Translations under genes and position numbers: made by a program | Source of the DNA: Halovulum sp039190275 | Lineage (GTDB): Bacteria; Pseudomonadota; Alphaproteobacteria; Rhodobacterales; Rhodobacteraceae | Assembly: GCA_039190275.1 (NCBI GenBank) | Contig: JBCCYF010000041.1 | Coordinates: 1-34,344 of the forward strand | Direction: 5' to 3' | DNA length: 34,344 nucleotides | Notes under the pieces: model-generated | Seen by the model: only the letters and a program-made list of their open reading frames with translations | Database searches by the model: none | What the model was told of the DNA's origin: nothing | In this document: piece by piece, positions 1-7,001 of the stretch | Layout: the number at the start of each line of letters is the position of its first letter | Position numbering within the stretch: the first letter of the stretch is position 1

Positions 1-291
1 ATCCCGAAGCATCCGCAATCCGTCTGCCAACGACGGGACATGGTCCCACCGAAGCTCCATTGCAAAGTTGTTGCCCTGGCGGATGATATGCGTGTGGCTG
101 TCGATCAGGCCTGGGATGACGCGCTGACCTTGCAAGTCAATAACCTGCGTGTCAGCCTCTTTTACTGCCAGTATGTCCGCGTCCGATCCCACTGCCGCGA
201 TTGCACCTCCGGCGATGGCAATGGCATTCGCTTCGGGCTGCTCGGGGTTCATGGTTGTGACCTTGCCATTGTAAAGGATCGTATCGGTCAT
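1..291 (-). CDS. YtcJ-like metal-dependent amidohydrolase, N-terminal part (cut by window edge)
   Basis: This gene runs off the left edge; only the first 97 codons are present, starting at ATG 291-289 with a good AAGGAG ribosome site just upstream. The visible part has the small N-terminal beta domain of amidohydrolases (LYNGKVTTM, residues 6-14) followed by VIPGLIDSHTHIIRQG (about 58-73), where the H-T-H pair (His66, His68) is the first metal-ligand motif of the superfamily. The stretch MELRWDHVPSLADGL after it is typical of the YtcJ/exoenzyme-regulatory amidohydrolase group. The substrate cannot be told. It is the last visible member of a five-gene minus-strand series, 83 bases after the YcaC-like hydrolase, so it is probably co-transcribed with the aromatic-detoxification genes. 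Family assignment is secure; specific function is not. Confidence 0.85.
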   Translation of the reverse strand, partial: MTDTILYNGKVTTMNPEQPEANAIAIAGGAIAAVGSDADILAVKEADTQVIDLQGQRVIPGLIDSHTHIIRQGNNFAMELRWDHVPSLADGLRMLRD

Positions 292-374
292 CCTGGGCTC
301 CTTCGGAGGACGGGGTGCAGGTGGGAAACTCAAATGCGGTGCCCCCTTTTTGGCGGCAACAAGGTTGGGTGGCT

Positions 375-1013
375 TTACCCGGCTTCTGAGGCGTGCTCGC
401 CCAAGGCCCATTTGGAGAACCGCACCTGGATTCCATAGGGCGTATGCGCTTTCAGGATCTCCATGACGCCGTCATAGGTTTCGCCCCGTGCCCAGTCTTG
501 CTGAAGCTCAAAGACATATTGCAGGGCGTTCATCGGGACGGCTCCGGCCTGAACCAGCCGATCCATCGCCCGCTCATGTGCCTCGGGCGAGACATCACCA
601 CATGCGTCTGCGGGGATGTAGACCTCATAGCCTTCGTTCAGCAGATCGAGCGTCGGGAACATAACGCACGCTTCTGTCCAAAGTCCGGCCAGGACAATTT
701 TCTTGCGACCTGTCGCTTTGACAGCAGCCCGGAAGTTGTCGTCCAACCAAGAATTGATCGAGGTGCGGTCGACAACTTCGTGATCGGGGAAGAGGTCCGT
801 GACCTCCGGCATGAACGGGCCTGAAAAACTGTCTTTCGCAACCGTTGAGATCACGGTGGGAAGGTCAAAGAGCTTAGCGCCTTTCGCCAAGATCTGCACA
901 TTGTTGAAGACAGACAGACGGTCGTGGCTTTCGATCCCTTGGTACATGGCGGGCTGATAATCGATCAGGACAAGTGCCGTGTTTTCAGGTGAAATCATCT
1001 CAAGTTTCGACAT
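375..1013 (-). CDS. YcaC-like isochorismatase-family cysteine hydrolase
   Basis: The 212-residue product belongs to the isochorismatase/nicotinamidase-like cysteine hydrolases and most resembles the YcaC branch. The strand-end Asp18 (ALVLIDYQ), Arg83 in DRTSINSW and Cys116 in LAGLWTEACVMFP match the Asp-Arg-Cys site of YcaC as I remember it. YcaC proteins are small soluble hydrolases of uncertain substrate. The ATG at 1013 has an AAGGAG site at good spacing. The C-terminal tail (after about residue 165) includes DWARGETYDGVMEIL, as in E. coli YcaC. It follows the XapX gene by 45 bases on the same strand and precedes the amidohydrolase gene. An amide or imide substrate produced by the upstream ring-cleavage enzymes is possible, but that is a guess. 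Confidence 0.88.
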   Translation of the reverse strand: MSKLEMISPENTALVLIDYQPAMYQGIESHDRLSVFNNVQILAKGAKLFDLPTVISTVAKDSFSGPFMPEVTDLFPDHEVVDRTSINSWLDDNFRAAVKATGRKKIVLAGLWTEACVMFPTLDLLNEGYEVYIPADACGDVSPEAHERAMDRLVQAGAVPMNALQYVFELQQDWARGETYDGVMEILKAHTPYGIQVRFSKWALGEHASEAG

Positions 1014-1058
1014 TTGGGTCTCCTTGGTCGGTTGGGTTTCAGAGTGTTTGGCGATACG

Positions 1059-1304
1059 TCAGCTGTCGGAGGGATCCGACGCATGCGTTCGGTCAACGAC
1101 TTCGAACGACTTCAGGTGGAAGGCCTTGGCGACGGGCTGGGAATGGCCTTTGAGCCACTGCACCGCAGCCTCCCCGGTGAGCATACCGAGGAGACCAAGC
1201 AAAGCGATGATCGGCGGGGCGGGTGACCGCACAGAGACCAGCCCGTAGAGCACGCCCACACCAAACCCGACGCCGAGCGAGAGCAGATACGGCGCCCAGT
1301 TCAC
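1059..1304 (-). CDS. XapX domain small membrane protein
   Basis: I place the start at GTG 1304-1302, which overlaps the TGA of the upstream hydrolase gene (GTGA, 1301-1304) and implies translational coupling; the product is 81 residues. It contains two hydrophobic segments (about residues 5-20 and 30-45) around the signature VGVLYGLVSVRSPAPP, which is the XapX motif. XapX proteins are small, uncharacterised bacterial inner-membrane proteins that often sit beside hydrolases of the isochorismatase and amidohydrolase types, as here. An in-frame upstream extension to 1325 would overlap the previous gene by 25 bases and has no ribosome site, so I reject it. Function unknown. Confidence 0.82.
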   Translation of the reverse strand: MNWAPYLLSLGVGFGVGVLYGLVSVRSPAPPIIALLGLLGMLTGEAAVQWLKGHSQPVAKAFHLKSFEVVDRTHASDPSDS

Positions 1305-1924
1305 GCGTCTGCCTCTGCTTTGCATTGCATAAGTTCGGCGAGCGCGGTCAGTTCTTCACGGCGCAACTCATGCCCGCCATCGTGGTAGGCTGTGCTGAGC
1401 CTCGCCCCTTGATCTCCGATCCATGCCGCCAAGGCCTCGGTCATCGGCCAGGGGCAAATCGGATCCTGCCGCCCCGCGGTGACAAGAACGTGCTTGCCCT
1501 TCAGACCCGGTACCGGCGCAGGATCCCACGGGATGAGCGGGTGCAGGAGACCCACGCGATCAAACAGATCAGGTCGCGCCATGATCACCGCGGCGAGAAG
1601 GTTCGCCCCGTTCGAATAGCCAAACCCAAACACCGGACGGTCCGGGTGCTTGGCTTTCCAGGCCTCGACAAAGCCGGCCATCTTGTCCGTCGCGCGGGCA
1701 AGATCGTCCATATCATAGACGCCTTCCCCGGTGCGGCGAAAGAACCGCGCCGCACCCATTTCCGAGACATCCCCGCGGGGCGAGACAACGCCCGCCCCCG
1801 GGACCAGTTCCTGCGCGAGCTCGAAAAACTGCCGCTCGTCTCCGCCCGTTCCATGAAAGGCAAACACCAGGGGGGCATCCGCGACGGGGTTTCCGGTCAA
1901 GGCTTGATAGCTGTCAATCGACAT
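1301..1924 (-). CDS. MhqD-like alpha/beta hydrolase (phospholipase/carboxylesterase family)
   Basis: A 207-residue alpha/beta hydrolase. The oxyanion motif FAFHGTGGDE lies near residues 21-30, the nucleophile elbow GYSNGAN gives Ser104, and Asp154 (GRQDPICPW) and His185 (DGGHEL) complete the triad. This is the pattern of the phospholipase/carboxylesterase family that includes Bacillus subtilis MhqD. ATG 1924 is preferred over GTG 1930 because AAGGAGG lies at proper spacing only for the ATG. It starts 12 bases after the MhqO-like dioxygenase, the same pairing as the mhqO-mhqD genes that respond to methylhydroquinone and other quinone electrophiles. A role in hydrolysing ring-cleavage products or thiol adducts is inferred from that pairing. 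Confidence 0.85.
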   Translation of the reverse strand: MSIDSYQALTGNPVADAPLVFAFHGTGGDERQFFELAQELVPGAGVVSPRGDVSEMGAARFFRRTGEGVYDMDDLARATDKMAGFVEAWKAKHPDRPVFGFGYSNGANLLAAVIMARPDLFDRVGLLHPLIPWDPAPVPGLKGKHVLVTAGRQDPICPWPMTEALAAWIGDQGARLSTAYHDGGHELRREELTALAELMQCKAEADA

Positions 1925-1936
1925 CTCCACTCCTCC

Positions 1937-2866
1937 TTATGCGATTTCCGGCAGACGCTTTTCGATCCGGTCCCGGTAAGGGCGATAGCGCTCGGGCAGT
2001 TTCAGGGCCTCGCCCAGATGCGCCGTGTCCTCGTCCCGGTCGAAACCCGGTTCATTGGTTGCGATTTCGAACAGCACACCGCCCGGTGTCCGGAAGTAGA
2101 TCGCCCAAAAATAGTCGCGATCGATCACCGGTGTGACCTGATATCCGGTGTCCATCAATGCCTCGCGCACCTTCAGCTGTGCGGCACGGTCCTCGACGGC
2201 AAAGGCGATGTGGTGCACCGACCCCGCGCCCTGGTTGGCGTGTCCGGCATCTGGAAGCTCTTCCAGGTCGATCGTGCGGGCTGCGTTGCCGCCTTCGATC
2301 CGGTACCGGGCGATGGCCCCTTCGGTCGCATCCCTTTGATAGCCCATGAACTCCAGCAGCTCGCCCGTTGCGGCCGCCTCGCGAAGCCGGAACCGCGCAC
2401 CGTGAAATCCAAGGATCCCTTCGCCGCTGCCAATACCGTCCCCGGTCCATGCTGTGCGCCCATCCGGCTGAGCCTCGACCAAAGCGAAGCTGTCGCCGTC
2501 CGGCCCATCGAACTCAAGGCGGTTTTCACCGAGGAAACTGTCCGTCCTCAGGCCGGTTACGTTCTTGTTTGCCAGATGTTCTTTCCAGAAATCGAGCGTG
2601 CCTTCAGGTACGGCGAATTCGGTTACGCCAACCTCGCCAACGCCGCGTTTGCCCCTGGGCATCTGACCAAACGGGAAGTAGGTCATAACCGAACCGGGCG
2701 TGCCGACCCCATCACCGTAGTACAGATGATACACTTCAGGCGCATCGAAGTTCACGGTCTTCTTGACCCTGCGCAGCCCAAGCGTCTTGGTAAAGAATTG
2801 GTTGTTCTCATTGGCATTGCCCGCCATCGAAGTGACGTGGTGCAAGCCTTTGATCAGCTTTTCCAT
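1937..2866 (-). CDS. MhqO-like ring-cleaving dioxygenase (VOC family)
   Basis: The 309-residue product is a two-module vicinal-oxygen-chelate protein of the MhqO/PcpA type. The first module starts GLHHVTSMAG with His9-His10; the second has SVHHIAFAVED (His218-His219) and GGVLFEIATNEPGF with Glu267. These fit the two-His one-Glu iron site of extradiol and hydroquinone ring-cleaving dioxygenases. The length is normal for the family. It is the first gene of the minus-strand operon and is divergent from the LysR gene. A perfect TATAAT box on the minus strand (2923-2918) would give a leader of about 45 bases, and GGAGA precedes the ATG. Likely work: oxygenolytic opening of a hydroquinone-type ring in the cytoplasm. 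The exact substrate is not visible. Confidence 0.87.
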   Translation of the reverse strand: MEKLIKGLHHVTSMAGNANENNQFFTKTLGLRRVKKTVNFDAPEVYHLYYGDGVGTPGSVMTYFPFGQMPRGKRGVGEVGVTEFAVPEGTLDFWKEHLANKNVTGLRTDSFLGENRLEFDGPDGDSFALVEAQPDGRTAWTGDGIGSGEGILGFHGARFRLREAAATGELLEFMGYQRDATEGAIARYRIEGGNAARTIDLEELPDAGHANQGAGSVHHIAFAVEDRAAQLKVREALMDTGYQVTPVIDRDYFWAIYFRTPGGVLFEIATNEPGFDRDEDTAHLGEALKLPERYRPYRDRIEKRLPEIA

Positions 2867-2917
2867 GGTCCGTCTCCAGTCTGTCTGAAACTGCGTTGAG
2901 ACAAAGGTAGGCGCGGA

Positions 2918-2923
2918 ATTATA
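2918..2923 (-). promoter_or_regulatory. -10 box for the mhqO-like operon
   Basis: Read on the minus strand this is a perfect TATAAT, preceded by a T-rich stretch and lying about 50 bases before the dioxygenase ATG. No convincing TTGACA-like -35 lies at 16-18 bases, which would suit a promoter that needs the divergent LysR-type activator. Confidence 0.5.
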
Positions 2924-2963
2924 AAAAACTATGGAAATTGAATTGCATTTATTGTTGCATATT

Positions 2964-2975
2964 TGATAATTATCA
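2964..2975. promoter_or_regulatory. Palindromic operator candidate between LysR gene and mhqO-like operon
   Basis: TGATAATTATCA is a perfect 12-bp palindrome that ends four bases before the LysR ATG at 2980. With the flanking T at 2963 it also satisfies the T-N11-A rule of LysR sites. It overlaps GATAAT (2965-2970), a -10-like box that lies 16 bases after TTGCAT (2943-2948), so binding here could repress the LysR gene itself. A second TTGCAT lies at 2955-2960. This is inference from symmetry and position; no binding evidence. Confidence 0.5.
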
Positions 2976-2979
2976 TCCC

Positions 2980-3885
2980 ATGCCAGACCTCAAACCTGTC
3001 CGCGTGTTCCTGGAAGTCGCGACCCTGCAAAGCTTTGCCGGGGCAGCAAAATCTTTGAGAATGACACCCGCATCCGTGACGCGGATCATCGCCAACCTGG
3101 AAGAGGACCTTGGCGAGCAGCTTTTGTTGCGCACAACGCGCCAGGTGTCGTTGACATCCACAGGGGCCCTGGTGGCGGCCCGCTATCGGCCTCTTGTTGA
3201 GGCATTTGATAAGGTCGAACAAGACCTGGAGCGAGAGATACAACCGAACCGTGGACGGCTGTCCATCAATGCCCCGATGTCCTTCGGGCTGCGGATCATG
3301 CCAAAACTCATCGAAAGCTTCAGGCTGGCGTACCCCAACATTGATCTGAACATCCGGCTCACGGATCGCTTGGTGGACATCGTGTCCGAAAGTTGTGACC
3401 TTACAATCCGGGTGTCCGGCCCACCATCGCACAAAACAACGATCTGGCGAAAGCTCTGTGAAGTGCCGTTGCAAGTGGTGGCTGCCCCCGACCTCTTTGA
3501 CCGTCATCCACGCCCAAAATCACCCGATGACCTCGACCACAAGATTTGCCTGTCCTATGGCGAGGAGGATGCGCCAGAAGTCTGGAAATTCGAGAAGGGC
3601 GCGTTGAAGCGTCCGTTCACCGTCGGGCAGACGATCCACACCAACAATGGGGACCTTCTCTATCAGTTCGCCCGCTCAGGGGCCGGGATTGTCATGCTGC
3701 CGGAGTTTCATGTGGCACAGGGCATCGACACGGGCGAGGTCATCGCAATTCTAGAAGACTGGTCACTGCCACCGTTGTGGCTATCGCTTCTGTACCCGCC
3801 CTACGAAGCGCTACCCCCGCTTGTCGCGACGTTCACGGACTTCTTTGACGCGTACCTCCAGGACCTGGACGGTTTCGAATTCTGA
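2980..3885 (+). CDS. LysR family transcriptional regulator
   Basis: A 301-residue LysR-type regulator. The N-terminal winged helix-turn-helix is clear (VFLEVATLQSFAGAAKSL, then PASVTRIIANLEEDLGEQLL and RTTRQVSLTSTG), followed by a periplasmic-binding-protein-like effector domain from about residue 90 (RGRLSINAPMSFG). The start is ATG 2980; the upstream in-frame TTG at 2938 would add a cysteine-rich tail not seen in LysR proteins. With a -10-like box at 2965-2970 the message would be nearly leaderless. It is transcribed away from the aromatic-detoxification operon across 113 bases, the classic arrangement for a LysR regulator and its target. The inducer is unknown; a quinone or a related aromatic is the natural guess. 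In Bacillus the mhq genes are instead controlled by a MarR-type repressor. Confidence 0.93.
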   Translation: MPDLKPVRVFLEVATLQSFAGAAKSLRMTPASVTRIIANLEEDLGEQLLLRTTRQVSLTSTGALVAARYRPLVEAFDKVEQDLEREIQPNRGRLSINAPMSFGLRIMPKLIESFRLAYPNIDLNIRLTDRLVDIVSESCDLTIRVSGPPSHKTTIWRKLCEVPLQVVAAPDLFDRHPRPKSPDDLDHKICLSYGEEDAPEVWKFEKGALKRPFTVGQTIHTNNGDLLYQFARSGAGIVMLPEFHVAQGIDTGEVIAILEDWSLPPLWLSLLYPPYEALPPLVATFTDFFDAYLQDLDGFEF

Positions 3886-4039
3886 GACCCAGCGTTCGGC
3901 AAACAGCGATCCGGGACGTCGCCCTATGCGGGCGCAAAAGCCGGACGGTGCAATGCGGTGGGTGTTGATCGGTTCGCGAATTGAAAACCCGGCGGCTGCG
4001 CTAGCTACATCATAGTACGAAAATCGTGACGGGGCCGTT

Positions 4040-5560
4040 TTGCATATTGTCTGGTTCAAACGTGATTTGCGGGTGCAGGACAACCGGGCCTTGTCTGCCG
4101 CCGCCAAATACGGACCTGTGTTGCCGCTGTATGTGGCCGAACCCGAGATGTGGTCAGAGCGGGATATGTCTGCCCGGCAGTGGGCGTTTGTGGCGGAATG
4201 CCTTCGGGAGCTGAGGTGCGCGTTGGCGGAGTGCGGACAGCCTTTGGTTGTCCGCGTCGGCAATGTCGTGGATGTGTTGTCCACCCTATTGAAGCAGCAC
4301 GGAGTATCAGGCCTGTGGTCTCATGAGGAAACGGGGAACGACTGGACCTACCGACGTGATCAGCGTGTTGCCGCGTGGTGTCGGGCGAACGGTATTGATT
4401 GGCACGAAATTCAGAACCATGGGGTCCAGCGGCGTCTGAAGTCTCGCGACGGGTGGGCCGCAAATTGGGACCGGTTGATGGCCGAGGATGTCTCACACGC
4501 GCCAAAGCTTGAGCCATTGCCAATAGATCTGAACCACATTCCGACGTCGACCGACCTCCGAATTGCGCGGGATGCCTGTCCGGGCCGCCAGACGGGCGGG
4601 CGCAGTGCCGGATTGGAGCGGCTGGAGAGTTTCTTGCAGATCCGGGGGCAGAACTACCGAAAAGCCATGTCCTCCCCCGTTGACGGTGAAACGGCCTGTT
4701 CGCGCCTCTCCCCTCATCTGGCGTGGGGCACTCTATCGATGCGAGAGGTCGCGCAAGCGACATGGGCGCGGCAGCGCGCTCTGAAAACGGCAGCGGATCG
4801 GACAGGATGGCGGCCGTCGATGACGTCGTTTAACGGACGTCTGCATTGGCACTGTCACTTTATCCAGAAACTCGAAGACGAGCCCCAGGTAGAGCATAAA
4901 AACCTGCATAGTTGGTACGACGGGAAACGGCCATCCGCCCCGGATCAACTGCGACTGGAAGCATGGGCGAAGGGAGAGACCGGGCTCCCGTTCGTTGATG
5001 CCTGTATGCGTTATTTACGCGCCACGGGGTGGCTGAACTTTCGGATGCGTTCGATGGTGATGGCGACGGCGAGCTACCATCTGTGGCTCGATTGGCGTGC
5101 ACCGGGGCAACAGCTGGCACGGTATTTCACAGACTATGAACCGGGCATTCACTGGAGCCAGGTGCAGATGCAATCGGGTACGACGGGCATCAACACTGTG
5201 CGGATATATAACCCGGTCAAACAAGGCTATGATCAGGACCCGACCGGGTGTTTCACGCGCCGGTGGGTGCCCGAACTGGCAGAGATATCTGACAATTTTC
5301 TGCAAGAGCCATGGAAGGCCGAAAACGCACATACCGTTCTGGGAAAGGCCTACCCTATGCGGATCGTCGATCACTTGGCCGCAGCGCGCGAGGCGCGTGA
5401 GCGGATTTGGGCCGTGCGGCGCGGCGACGGTTTTCACAGTGAAGCCAAACGCATCGCCAGCAAACACGGGAGCCGGAAAAGCGGGATCCCAAATCGCGGA
5501 CAACGCCGCAAGACAAGGGACCAGGTACAAATGTCACTCCCTCTAGAGGATACTCCATAA
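4040..5560 (+). CDS. Atypical cryptochrome/photolyase family protein
   Basis: A 506-residue flavoprotein of the photolyase/cryptochrome family with both domains: an N-terminal alpha/beta antenna domain starting HIVWFKRDLRVQDNRAL, and a C-terminal FAD-binding helical domain (GETGLPFVDACMRYLRATGW near 310-331, then RIYNP near 387). It uses a TTG start with a GGGG ribosome-like site; no in-frame ATG lies close upstream. The active-site stretch is unusual. Where class I photolyases have N-x-x-x-W-Q-W around the flavin N5, this protein reads PGIHWSQVQMQSG (368-380), and the usual GW-x-H-N-R reads GWLNFR (330-335). It therefore belongs to a divergent subgroup. The tail from about residue 460 is basic (KHGSRKSGIPNRGQRRK). 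The DUF2256 gene follows after 2 bases. Whether it repairs DNA or senses light cannot be decided here. Confidence 0.88.
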   Translation: MHIVWFKRDLRVQDNRALSAAAKYGPVLPLYVAEPEMWSERDMSARQWAFVAECLRELRCALAECGQPLVVRVGNVVDVLSTLLKQHGVSGLWSHEETGNDWTYRRDQRVAAWCRANGIDWHEIQNHGVQRRLKSRDGWAANWDRLMAEDVSHAPKLEPLPIDLNHIPTSTDLRIARDACPGRQTGGRSAGLERLESFLQIRGQNYRKAMSSPVDGETACSRLSPHLAWGTLSMREVAQATWARQRALKTAADRTGWRPSMTSFNGRLHWHCHFIQKLEDEPQVEHKNLHSWYDGKRPSAPDQLRLEAWAKGETGLPFVDACMRYLRATGWLNFRMRSMVMATASYHLWLDWRAPGQQLARYFTDYEPGIHWSQVQMQSGTTGINTVRIYNPVKQGYDQDPTGCFTRRWVPELAEISDNFLQEPWKAENAHTVLGKAYPMRIVDHLAAAREARERIWAVRRGDGFHSEAKRIASKHGSRKSGIPNRGQRRKTRDQVQMSLPLEDTP

Positions 5561-5562
5561 GG

Positions 5563-5694
5563 ATGCGGCGCAAATCTGAACGACCCCGCAAGACCTGCCG
5601 TACCTGCGGTCGCCCGTTCACTTGGCGCAAGAAATGGGCGAAGGTCTGGGACGAGGTGCGGTACTGCTCGGAGAGGTGCAGGCGGGCGCGATGA
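5563..5694 (+). CDS. DUF2256 small zinc-ribbon protein
   Basis: A 43-residue basic protein with the complete DUF2256 signature: KTCRTCGRPFTWRKKWAKVW and then VRYCSERCR. Two CxxC-type pairs (C-R-T-C and C-S-E-R-C) should bind one zinc. The gene begins two bases after the stop of the upstream photolyase gene, and its TGA overlaps the ATG of the next photolyase-like gene (ATGA, 5691-5694), so the three are translated as a unit. DUF2256 proteins are often encoded next to photolyase/cryptochrome genes, but no function is known to me. A nucleic-acid-binding or chaperone role for its flavoprotein neighbours is speculation. Confidence 0.92.
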   Translation: MRRKSERPRKTCRTCGRPFTWRKKWAKVWDEVRYCSERCRRAR

Positions 5695-6902
5695 GTGATC
5701 TTGATATGTTTGCCCATCTTGAGCAGCCCCCCGAAACGGTGGACTTCGAACCCACGCGGCAAGCCGGATTGGACCGCCTTGCAAAATTTGTCGGGCGGGC
5801 GGGAGCGCACTACGCCAGGCAGCGCAACTATGACCATGGCGCCGATCAACGCAGCAATGTATCTGCCCTGTCACCCTGGATCAGGCATCGGCTGATCACA
5901 GAAGAGGAGGTGCTGAGGGAGTGCCTGGCGCGGCACTCTCTGTCTGCCTCGGAGAAGTTCGTGCAGGAGGTGTTCTGGCGAACCTATTTCAAGGGCTGGC
6001 TGGAGCAGCACCCAACCGTTTGGCAGAGTTATCGCGTGGGGCTATCGCGGGCGCTTGACGATGGCACGCGCAACGCGGACTGCCGTGCAGCGATTGAGGG
6101 GCGTACCGGGATCGACTGTTTCGATCAATGGGCGCGCGAACTGGTAGAGACCGGATATCTGCACAACCATGCCCGTATGTGGTTTGCCTCGATCTGGATT
6201 TTCACATTGCGGTTGCCCTGGGAAATTGGGGCGGACTTCTTTCTGCGGCATTTGCTTGATGGGGATCCGGCGTCCAATACGCTCGGTTGGCGATGGGTTG
6301 CGGGGCTGCACACCAAGGGCAAAACCTACCTCGCGCGGGCGTCAAACATCGCGAAATACACCAGTGGTCGGTTCAACCCTGTTGGGCAGCTCTCACCGGT
6401 GTCAGAGCCTTTGCATGAAGCGGAGGAGCACGCCCCAATTGCTCTGCCCGCGCCCTTACCCCCGCCTGAGAGCGACTACCTGCAGTTGGTGACGGAAGAA
6501 GACTGCATGAATGAGAGTGTTTTGCCGCACCCACCCATCGCCAAACTAGGCTTGCTGGCAACCGGTGAGCGGTCGCCCCTACCGATCGGGGACCACGCAA
6601 GCGCCTTTGCCAATGCCGCGGTTGAGGGCGCAAGTGCCGGTGCGGCAATAGAAAGCAGTTGGAGCGCCTCAATCATCGAAGCGGCACAGGCAGCCGGCAC
6701 CAGAGCGGTGGTCACTTCCTATGCTCCGATCGGTCCGGTTGCGACCGCACTGGCCGGTACTGACCTGACCGAGGCGGGATTGACCCTGTATCAGGTGCAG
6801 CGCCGCTACGATACCCTGGCCTGGCGCCACAGTGGCAGAGGCTTCTTCGGTTTGAAAAAGAAGATCCCCGCACTGCTGCGTGAACTCGGCCTCGCCGCCT
6901 AG
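5691..6902 (+). CDS. Short photolyase-like FAD-binding protein lacking the N-terminal antenna domain
   Basis: A 403-residue product that begins almost directly with the FAD-binding helical domain of photolyases: YARQRNYDHG and SNVSALSPWIRHRLI (about 41-69), FVQEVFWRTYFKGW (90-103), ETGYLHNHARMWFAS (153-167), and LLDGDPASNTLGWRWVAG (188-205). Asn196, Trp200 and Trp202 align with the flavin-contacting Asn and Trp residues of classical photolyases. The usual N-terminal alpha/beta antenna domain is absent. Instead, after a proline-rich linker (about 245-260), residues 320-403 look like an alpha/beta segment ending in YDTLAWRHSGRGFFGLKKK. ATG 5691 is chosen because it overlaps the DUF2256 stop; an upstream in-frame start at 5622 would lie inside that gene. 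It may be a short photolyase-like enzyme; activity is not provable from sequence. Confidence 0.85.
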   Translation: MSDLDMFAHLEQPPETVDFEPTRQAGLDRLAKFVGRAGAHYARQRNYDHGADQRSNVSALSPWIRHRLITEEEVLRECLARHSLSASEKFVQEVFWRTYFKGWLEQHPTVWQSYRVGLSRALDDGTRNADCRAAIEGRTGIDCFDQWARELVETGYLHNHARMWFASIWIFTLRLPWEIGADFFLRHLLDGDPASNTLGWRWVAGLHTKGKTYLARASNIAKYTSGRFNPVGQLSPVSEPLHEAEEHAPIALPAPLPPPESDYLQLVTEEDCMNESVLPHPPIAKLGLLATGERSPLPIGDHASAFANAAVEGASAGAAIESSWSASIIEAAQAAGTRAVVTSYAPIGPVATALAGTDLTEAGLTLYQVQRRYDTLAWRHSGRGFFGLKKKIPALLRELGLAA

Positions 6903-6918
6903 AGCGTTATGCGAAAAA

Positions 6919-6975
6919 CCTGCATCACCTAACGCTACCTGAAACTGAAGGTTTCAACGCGTTAGGTGGTGCAGG
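6919..6975. repeat. Long inverted repeat between convergent photolyase genes
   Basis: The 17-base arms at 6919-6935 and 6959-6975 match at 16 of 17 positions (CCTGCATCACCTAACGC and its complement), and the 23-base loop holds a nested 6-bp stem, TGAAAC/GTTTCA. It starts 17 bases after the stop of the short photolyase-like gene and ends 27 bases before the stop of the convergent iron-sulfur photolyase gene. It could end transcription in both directions, although no clear U-run follows either arm, or it could be a copy of a dispersed intergenic repeat. Confidence 0.7.
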
Positions 6976-7001
6976 GTGCTTCAGCTATTTCGTCAAACGC
7001 C

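Noticed and set aside
1223..2899. A 558-codon open frame on the plus strand across the dioxygenase and hydrolase genes
   Set aside because: It is antisense to two genes with clear families, rich in Arg, His and Pro, and has no domain features; a mirror frame of GC-rich coding DNA.
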